From Amycolatopsis acidicola (lineage in GTDB: Bacteria; Actinomycetota; Actinomycetes; Mycobacteriales; Pseudonocardiaceae), in NCBI RefSeq assembly GCF_007713735.2, contig NZ_VMNW02000028.1, positions 1 through 64,000 of the forward strand: a stretch of 64,000 nucleotides of DNA, in the 5' to 3' direction. A program made the position numbers and the translations under genes. Below the pieces are notes generated by a model, which searched no databases, was not told the DNA's origin, and worked only from the letters and a program-made list of their open reading frames with translations. Positions 59,266-64,000 of the stretch are shown in pieces. Each line of letters starts with the position of its first letter. The stretch's first letter is position 1.

Positions 59266-59936
59266 GGCAGCGCTCCGGTCATCGTCGCCGCCAGCGTCAC
59301 GCGATGACGGTGGTGGAAGAAGTGGTCGCCCGGCAGCGGGTGGATCGCGAACTCGCTGTCGGTCAGTTCTTTCCAGGCCTGCGCCTCGCCGACAGTGACG
59401 AGCGGATCCTCGTTGCCGTGGAAAACCGTGACAGGGCAACGCAATCGAGGAACCGGAAGGTAGTGGTACTCCTCGGACAGCTCCAGGTCGGCCCGGGTCA
59501 GCCGGGTCGCGTACCGGCGCCACGACGGGCTCGGGCCGATCGGGCCGCCCATGTCGGCGAGCGCGGTGAGGAACTCCTCGTCGGGCAGGCGGTGGATCGG
59601 GGCCCTGCGCGCGGGCAGGTGTGGCGCGCGCCGGCCCGAGACGAACAGATGCACGGGCTCGGTTCCGGCGGCGGTCAGCGCCCTGGCCAGTTCGAACGCG
59701 ACGAGCGCGCCCATGCTGTGCCCGTAGAGCGCCACGCGCTCGCCGGGGCGAATCCGTGGCAGGACGAACGCGACGGCGTCGCCCACTCGACGCAGCGGCG
59801 GTTCGGCCGCGGCTTCTTCCCTGCCGGGGAGCCGGATCCGGTCCAGCGTGATCGACTCGGGGAACAGGCCGGGCCAGCGGGCGAACGACGACGCCCCGGC
59901 CCCCGCGTGCGGGAAACAGAGCAGGCGCAGGGTCAC
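59262..59936 (-). CDS. Type II thioesterase
   Basis: The 224-residue alpha/beta hydrolase begins VTLRLLCFPHAGAGASSF, has the nucleophile elbow YGHSMGALVAFELARAL, an acid near GNEDPLV and H in GDHFFHH. This is the GrsT/TEII family that clears misprimed or unloads carrier proteins in secondary metabolism. The GTG at 59936 overlaps the P450 stop (GTGA). It probably acts on the free ACP of this operon. Confidence 0.92.
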   Translation of the reverse strand: MTLRLLCFPHAGAGASSFARWPGLFPESITLDRIRLPGREEAAAEPPLRRVGDAVAFVLPRIRPGERVALYGHSMGALVAFELARALTAAGTEPVHLFVSGRRAPHLPARRAPIHRLPDEEFLTALADMGGPIGPSPSWRRYATRLTRADLELSEEYHYLPVPRLRCPVTVFHGNEDPLVTVGEAQAWKELTDSEFAIHPLPGDHFFHHRHRVTLAATMTGALP

Positions 59937-61108
59937 CGGGCGCTCCCCACGGTGACGGGAAGCCGTTTCAGGCCGCGCACGATGAAGCTCTGGTCCTGCC
60001 ATTCGAGCTCTTCGTCCCGCAGCGAAAGCCGGTATCCGGACAGGGTTTCGAACGCGACCTCCGCCTGCAGCTCCGCGAGGAGCCCGCCCAGGCAGCCGTG
60101 CATCCCGTGCCCGAAAGCCAGGTGCCCGGTCGTGTCGCGTGCGGGGTCGAAGCGGTCGGGGTCGGCGAACACCCCGGGGTCGCGGTTGGCGGCGCCCAGG
60201 CACAGCAGCACCTGGTCGCCCGCGCGGATCGTCTCGCCGCCGATTTCGACGTCGCGGGTGGCGAGGCGTTTCGTGAGCTGGAGCGGGCTGTCGTAGCGCA
60301 GGGCCTCGCCGACAGCGCCCGCTCCCGGCGGGATACCGTGCCGCAGGAACGCAAGACTTCCGTTGCCGATCAACGATTTCGTGGTCTCGTTGCCCGCCAC
60401 GAAACACATCATGCAGACGAACACGAGTTCCTCGCCGGAAAGCCTGTCCCCGCTCGCGAGCAGCCGGCTGATCAGGTCTTCCCCCGGTTGTTCCCGCCGC
60501 GCCTGGACCACGTCGTCGAGCGCGGCCGCGAACCGGTCGACCACTTCGGCCACACGGGCGAAGTCCGCGCCCTTCATCAGCCCCGGTTCGAGCAGGAAGC
60601 GGATGTCGTGCGTCCACCGGCCGACGTTTTCTCGCAGGGTGTCGGGCAGTGCCATCCACTCGGACAGCACGGCGACCGGCAGCGGCGCGGCGAACTCGGC
60701 GATCACGTCCATCCCGCCGTTCCGGGCCGCGCTTTCCGCCAGCCGCAAAGCGGTTTTCTCCACGACGGGCCGGAGTTTCGCGATCGTGGGCGCGGTGAAC
60801 GCCCGGTTCACCAGCCCGCGCAACCGCGCGTGATCCGGGTTGTCGGTGAACACCAGCGACTTGCGGCCCAGCCGTTCGATGCGCGGGACGTTCTCGCCCG
60901 AGAGCCGGCGCGCCTGCTCGCTCACCAGCCGCGGGATGAGCCCGGCGCTGAAACTGCGGTCGTGCAACACAGTTCGTACGTCGGCGTGCCGGGTCAGCAC
61001 CCACGTGCCGAGCGACCGGTGCACCGGACGGGTTTCGCGCAGCTGCCGGTACAACGGGTACGGGTCCCGCCGGAACTCCGCGCTGAACGGGTTGAACCGC
61101 ACGGTCAC
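59933..61108 (-). CDS. Cytochrome P450
   Basis: The 391-residue P450 has FVAGNETTKSLIG (N in place of the more common H in AGxET), the K-helix ExxR in GEALRYDSP and heme loop AFGHGMHGCLGG with cysteine 339. The GTG at 61108 overlaps the methyltransferase stop (GTGA). It lies between the methyltransferase and the type II thioesterase. It likely hydroxylates or epoxidises the modified acyl chain, perhaps while bound to the ACP. Confidence 0.92.
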   Translation of the reverse strand: MTVRFNPFSAEFRRDPYPLYRQLRETRPVHRSLGTWVLTRHADVRTVLHDRSFSAGLIPRLVSEQARRLSGENVPRIERLGRKSLVFTDNPDHARLRGLVNRAFTAPTIAKLRPVVEKTALRLAESAARNGGMDVIAEFAAPLPVAVLSEWMALPDTLRENVGRWTHDIRFLLEPGLMKGADFARVAEVVDRFAAALDDVVQARREQPGEDLISRLLASGDRLSGEELVFVCMMCFVAGNETTKSLIGNGSLAFLRHGIPPGAGAVGEALRYDSPLQLTKRLATRDVEIGGETIRAGDQVLLCLGAANRDPGVFADPDRFDPARDTTGHLAFGHGMHGCLGGLLAELQAEVAFETLSGYRLSLRDEELEWQDQSFIVRGLKRLPVTVGSAR

Positions 61109-61950
61109 GAGGTCCACCCGCTCGCCGACGGCCGCAACACCAGGCGGTACAAGGCAATCTTGCCGAGCCCGAAGCCCAGCGCCGACATCTTCAGGTAGCG
61201 CTCGTACCGTGCGACGACCTCGGGCCCCACCAACTGGACGGCCTCGGGGCGCCGGGCACGCAGCCGCCGCGCCCACTGCGCGCACGTCCACGCGTAGTCC
61301 AGCCGCCCGTTTTCGAGCGACTGGACCTCGAACACGCGGTCGGCGGCGGTGGTGATCTCCGCGAGCGTCGGGAGGTCGGCGCCGGGGAAGATCTCCTGTT
61401 GCATGAACGCGCTGGCGTCCTCACGCGACATGTCCGCGTACGCGATCGTCTGCAGCGAGAGGGCGCCGCTGCTCGTGAGCCAGTCCCGGCAGCGGGTGAA
61501 GAAATCGCGGTACCGCCGGACTTTCCGCTCCGGCGAGTCGGCCGGGGTCGCGAAGTGCTCGAAGGCGCCGATGGAGATGATGCCGTCGAACCGGGCGCCG
61601 GGCTCGTAGTCCGTCCAGTTCTCCACGCGGACTTCGGCGGCGGGCTGGTGACGCGCGATGTAGGCCGCCTGCTCGTCGCTGAGCGTCAGGCCCACGCCCC
61701 GGCAGGCGCCGGGCAGCCGGGCGAGGATCGAGCCCCAGCCACAGCCGATGTCCAGTACGCTGCCCGCGTTCGCGGCGCCGACCGCGTCGAGGTGATAGCG
61801 CAGCTTGTTCTCCTGCGCCTGCGCGAGCGTGTCGGCCTGGCTGCCACGGCGCGCGCACGAGTAGGTGAGCGAATCGTCCAGCCACAGCTTGTAGAACTCG
61901 GAGGAAACGTCGTAGTGGTGGCGGATCGCGGCCGCGGCGTCGGTGCTCAT
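61105..61950 (-). CDS. Cyclopropane-fatty-acid-synthase-type methyltransferase
   Basis: This 281-residue SAM enzyme begins RHHYDVSSEFYKLWLDDSLTYSC, has the SAM motif VLDIGCGWGS and the catalytic region IISIGAFEHF. It is similar in length to the mycolic-acid modifying enzymes of mycobacteria (CmaA/MmaA type). These enzymes attack a double bond of an acyl chain with the SAM methyl, giving cyclopropane, methyl or methoxy products. It follows the ACP by an ATGA overlap, so its substrate is probably the unsaturated acyl chain made by the desaturase and held on the ACP. Confidence 0.93.
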   Translation of the reverse strand: MSTDAAAAIRHHYDVSSEFYKLWLDDSLTYSCARRGSQADTLAQAQENKLRYHLDAVGAANAGSVLDIGCGWGSILARLPGACRGVGLTLSDEQAAYIARHQPAAEVRVENWTDYEPGARFDGIISIGAFEHFATPADSPERKVRRYRDFFTRCRDWLTSSGALSLQTIAYADMSREDASAFMQQEIFPGADLPTLAEITTAADRVFEVQSLENGRLDYAWTCAQWARRLRARRPEAVQLVGPEVVARYERYLKMSALGFGLGKIALYRLVLRPSASGWTS

Positions 61951-62201
61951 CGTCGGGCCGCGGACCGGGCGCGCAGGTAGTCGGCCACCGCGTCGAGGTT
62001 CGGGTTCTCGAACAGCGCCTCCGGCGGGAGGTCGACCCCGTACCGCTCCTCCACCGCCATCAGCAGTGACACGGCGACCGCCGAGTCGATGCCGAGCCGG
62101 TCGAAGTCGGCGGCCGGGTCGATCGCCGCGACCGGGGTGCCGAGCAGGTCGGCGAGGTACTCCCGGCACCAGCCGACGATCGCGTCCTTGGTCGTGTCCA
62201 C
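61947..62201 (-). CDS. Free-standing acyl carrier protein
   Basis: This 84-residue carrier has the phosphopantetheine site FDRLGIDSAVAVSLL with serine 40 and the usual acidic helices. The GTG at 62201 has AAGGAAAG upstream. The gene lies 11 bp after the desaturase and overlaps the methyltransferase start. Within this operon the FAAL would load it, the desaturase and methyltransferase would act on it, and a thioesterase would release the product. No ketosynthase is present. Confidence 0.93.
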   Translation of the reverse strand: MDTTKDAIVGWCREYLADLLGTPVAAIDPAADFDRLGIDSAVAVSLLMAVEERYGVDLPPEALFENPNLDAVADYLRARSAARR

Positions 62202-62212
62202 GTCATCTTTCC

Positions 62213-63235
62213 TTACGCCGCAGGGGTTTTCACGATGCGCAGGGACTGCTTGCGCTCTTCGGTGGGCACCTTGAGATCCCAGGCGAGCCCGGCCGCCGCC
62301 AGCGCGCGGACCAGCCAGAACCCGGGGTCGAGCCGGTACCACTCCAGCCCGAACGAGGGCGACTCGGGGAACGCGTGGTGGTTGTTGTGCCAGGACTCGC
62401 CCAGCGTGATCAGCGCGAAAACGCCGCCGTTGCGGGAGTTCTCGCGCGAGCGGTACGGGCGGGTGCCGAACATGTGCAGGAACGAGTTGATCGCCCACAC
62501 GATGTGCTCCAGCACGAAGATCCGCACGAACCCGCCCCAGCACAGGCCGCTCACCGCGCCCGCCCAGCTCATCGAGACCAGGCCGCCGACCAGCGCCGGG
62601 ATCGCCAGCCCGAGCAGCACCCAGTAGTGGTAAAGGCGGGCGATCTTCAGCAGCATCCGGTCCTTCAGCAGGTCCGGGGCGTAGTGCGCGATGTTCGGGT
62701 ACTCGTGGCGGCGCATCCACAGGAAATGGGAATGTGCCAGTCCTTTCAGCCTGCCCTTGACCCCGCCGCCGGACAGGTTGGGCGAATGCGGGTCGCCCTC
62801 GCGGTCACTGCACTCGTGGTGCCGCCGGTGCAGCGCGACCCACGAGGTCACGCCGCCCTGCCCCGCCATCGAGCCCAGCACGGCGAGCACCGCGACGACC
62901 GGCCGCGCCGCCTTGAACGTGCGGTGGGTGAACAGCCGGTGATACCCGACTGTCACGCCGAGGCCGGTCAGGAGCCACATCGACAGCAGCAGCGTCAGTT
63001 CGGTCAGCCCGAACGGATACACCGCGAGGAACGCCAGCGCGCCCACGGTGCCGATGATCGGGAGGATGTCGAAGAGGAGGAAATGCCTGCGCTGCAACCG
63101 GTACAGATACGGGTTGCTGATCACCTTCCTGCGCGGCTCCGGCCGGACCGCTTGCTCCGTCATGATCGGCTGCCCCTTCACGCGGTGGTGGACGGGCAAA
63201 TCCTCCGTCACCACGGCCGGGGCGGCCGCGTCCAT
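62213..63235 (-). CDS. Membrane fatty-acyl desaturase (delta-9-like)
   Basis: This is an integral-membrane di-iron desaturase. It has the three histidine boxes HRLFTH, HRRHH and HNNHH, and long hydrophobic segments before the first and between the second and third boxes. The ORF is open to 63256 (347 residues; boxes then at 106-111, 143-147 and 290-294). I chose ATG 63235 because the first seven codons of the longer form have low third-position G/C; ATG 63163 with AAGGGG upstream is a further option. It is the first gene of the lipid operon. Similar desaturases act with FAAL and ACP to form terminal alkenes or alkynes. Confidence 0.88.
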   Translation of the reverse strand: MDAAAPAVVTEDLPVHHRVKGQPIMTEQAVRPEPRRKVISNPYLYRLQRRHFLLFDILPIIGTVGALAFLAVYPFGLTELTLLLSMWLLTGLGVTVGYHRLFTHRTFKAARPVVAVLAVLGSMAGQGGVTSWVALHRRHHECSDREGDPHSPNLSGGGVKGRLKGLAHSHFLWMRRHEYPNIAHYAPDLLKDRMLLKIARLYHYWVLLGLAIPALVGGLVSMSWAGAVSGLCWGGFVRIFVLEHIVWAINSFLHMFGTRPYRSRENSRNGGVFALITLGESWHNNHHAFPESPSFGLEWYRLDPGFWLVRALAAAGLAWDLKVPTEERKQSLRIVKTPAA

Positions 63236-63276
63236 AGCGCTTGCCAATCGGGGCATTGATCTTGCCGCGCAACGGA

Positions 63277-63311
63277 AAACCGCCGCCCGCGCGGAGCGTG
63301 GACGGCGGTTT
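63277..63311 (-). terminator. Terminator of the right-edge gene
   Basis: AAACCGCCG (63277-63285) and CGGCGGTTT (63303-63311) form a 9-bp stem with a GC-rich 17-base loop. On the minus strand the stem ends in a short T-run. It lies 13 bp past the stop of the partial gene at the window edge and just before the desaturase gene, so it separates the two transcripts. Confidence 0.75.
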
Positions 63312-63324
63312 CTTCGTCAGGATT

Positions 63325-64000
63325 TCAGGCTTGCTTCTCCGGGGCGTTCGGATCCTGTTGCCCCGCGTTCGGATCCCCGGCGTTCGGATCTTCGGCCGCC
63401 GGGTCCGGATGCTCCTGCCGCCACTGGTCGCCGGAATCCGACCAGGCCTGATCCGCCTGCATCTGGATATCGGTGAGCGCCTTGTCCACGTTCACGATGT
63501 CCTTGCCGACCCAGCCCACGAAGTTCTTGCTGCTCTTGGCATCGGCCATCGACTTGATGACCGGGTAGTAGGGCTTGAGCTTCTCGTTGTTCTTGAACTG
63601 CTCCTCGACCCACTTGACCTTCTGCCAGCTCGCACCCTGCAGCCAGGCTTCGTGCTTCTGCATGAACTTGGCCGCCTGGTCCTTGAACACCGACGATCCG
63701 GCCGGCTTGGGCGCGGGCGTGGTGTCGGTGTCGGCGTGGTCGCCCGAGGTGCTGGTGCTCTCGTCGTGCGTGCTGCCCGGTGTGTCTTCGTGGGTGCTGC
63801 TTCCGGAGCTGCCGGGCGTGTCCTCGTGCGTACTGCTCGCGGAACTGGCGGGGGCGTCCTCGTGCGGGGTGGTGCTGCCCGGGCCGTGCTCGTCCCGCGG
63901 CGGGTTGAAGTGGTTGTCCGCGGCCAGCCAGGTGTCGAACGGGTCGTCCTTGTCGTGCTGGGACGCCGGGCTGTTCGGCGTGTCCTCGTGCGTGCTGCTG
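63325..64000 (-). CDS. Acidic Ser/Thr repeat protein, 5'-truncated by window edge
   Basis: The frame is open from the right edge (codons start at 63999) to the stop at 63325, so only the C-terminal 224 residues or so are seen. The visible N-part is low-complexity with copies of STHEDTP, DTWLAADNHFNPPRDE, and stretches of S, T, D and P. A central helical region follows (VFKDQAAKFMQKHEAWLQ, KWVEEQF, SMADAKSSKNFVGWVG), then a tail with DPNAG repeats. No membrane segment or known domain is visible. I cannot assign a function; it may be a secreted or surface-linked protein. Confidence 0.8.
   Translation of the reverse strand, partial: SSTHEDTPNSPASQHDKDDPFDTWLAADNHFNPPRDEHGPGSTTPHEDAPASSASSTHEDTPGSSGSSTHEDTPGSTHDESTSTSGDHADTDTTPAPKPAGSSVFKDQAAKFMQKHEAWLQGASWQKVKWVEEQFKNNEKLKPYYPVIKSMADAKSSKNFVGWVGKDIVNVDKALTDIQMQADQAWSDSGDQWRQEHPDPAAEDPNAGDPNAGQQDPNAPEKQA

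Noticed and set aside
59262-61157. 631-aa thioesterase with long N-terminal extension
   Set aside because: The upstream part is the P450 gene in another frame; the TEII domain begins at GTG 59936.

Overview
This window is high-GC DNA with start-to-stop gene overlaps (ATGA, GTGA), abundant GTG starts, TetR/ECF/mycothiol-type regulators and a recurring palindrome close to TCCACAGTGGAC. It looks like an actinomycete of the Pseudonocardiaceae, most like Amycolatopsis; that assignment is from composition and gene content only. No rRNA, tRNA, CRISPR, insertion sequence, prophage or replication origin was seen.

Region 1 (293-14680) is a catabolic locus arranged around a divergent promoter with a perfect 24-bp palindrome at 5765-5788. 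Leftward are a [3Fe-4S] ferredoxin, a cytochrome P450, an SDR, two paralogous TetR regulators and a KstD-like flavoprotein. Rightward are an amidohydrolase, two tandem M24 proteins (the second has lost its metal ligands), an enoyl-CoA hydratase, a double-length CoA-transferase, a small conserved protein and an acyl-CoA ligase. The set suits uptake, oxidation, CoA activation and beta-oxidation of an unidentified cyclic or branched acid.

Region 2 (14735-24490) is mostly regulatory and housekeeping: LysR/NmrA, ArsR/AHSA1, a hydrolase, an ECF41-type sigma factor with a DoxX gene and a matching ECF41 promoter, a membrane protein, an acyl-CoA ligase, and an anti-sigma/maleylpyruvate-isomerase fusion with its ECF sigma factor.

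Region 3 (24867-42053) is a 12-gene, 17-kb leftward operon that looks like an undescribed biosynthetic cluster. In transcription order it has a GNAT protein, an AMP-ligase/aldehyde dehydrogenase fusion, an ectoine-hydrolase-like M24 protein, a DegT aminotransferase, a split transketolase (one N-half, two C-halves), an Asp/Glu-racemase-fold protein, two Fe-type alcohol dehydrogenases, a one-module NRPS (C-A-T-TE) and an MFS exporter. I infer a C2-ketol extended, aminated and reduced building block that is condensed by the NRPS and exported.

Region 4 (42301-52987) holds an IPP isomerase and a fatty-acid or acyl-CoA catabolic set: two acyl-CoA dehydrogenases, two APH-like kinases, two enoyl-CoA hydratases, an acyl-CoA ligase, an SMP-30 protein and a TetR.

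Region 5 (53091-63235) has a type-B carboxylesterase and a TetR, then a nine-gene leftward lipid operon: membrane desaturase, free ACP, cyclopropane-synthase-type methyltransferase, P450, type II thioesterase, fatty acyl-AMP ligase, PaaI thioesterase, alpha/beta hydrolase, P450. The FAAL-desaturase-ACP trio matches the logic of terminal alkene/alkyne loading systems. A 5'-truncated gene with THEDTP repeats runs off the right edge.

Three intergenic regions, all at gene 3' ends, carry tandem arrays of one 21-bp repeat family.
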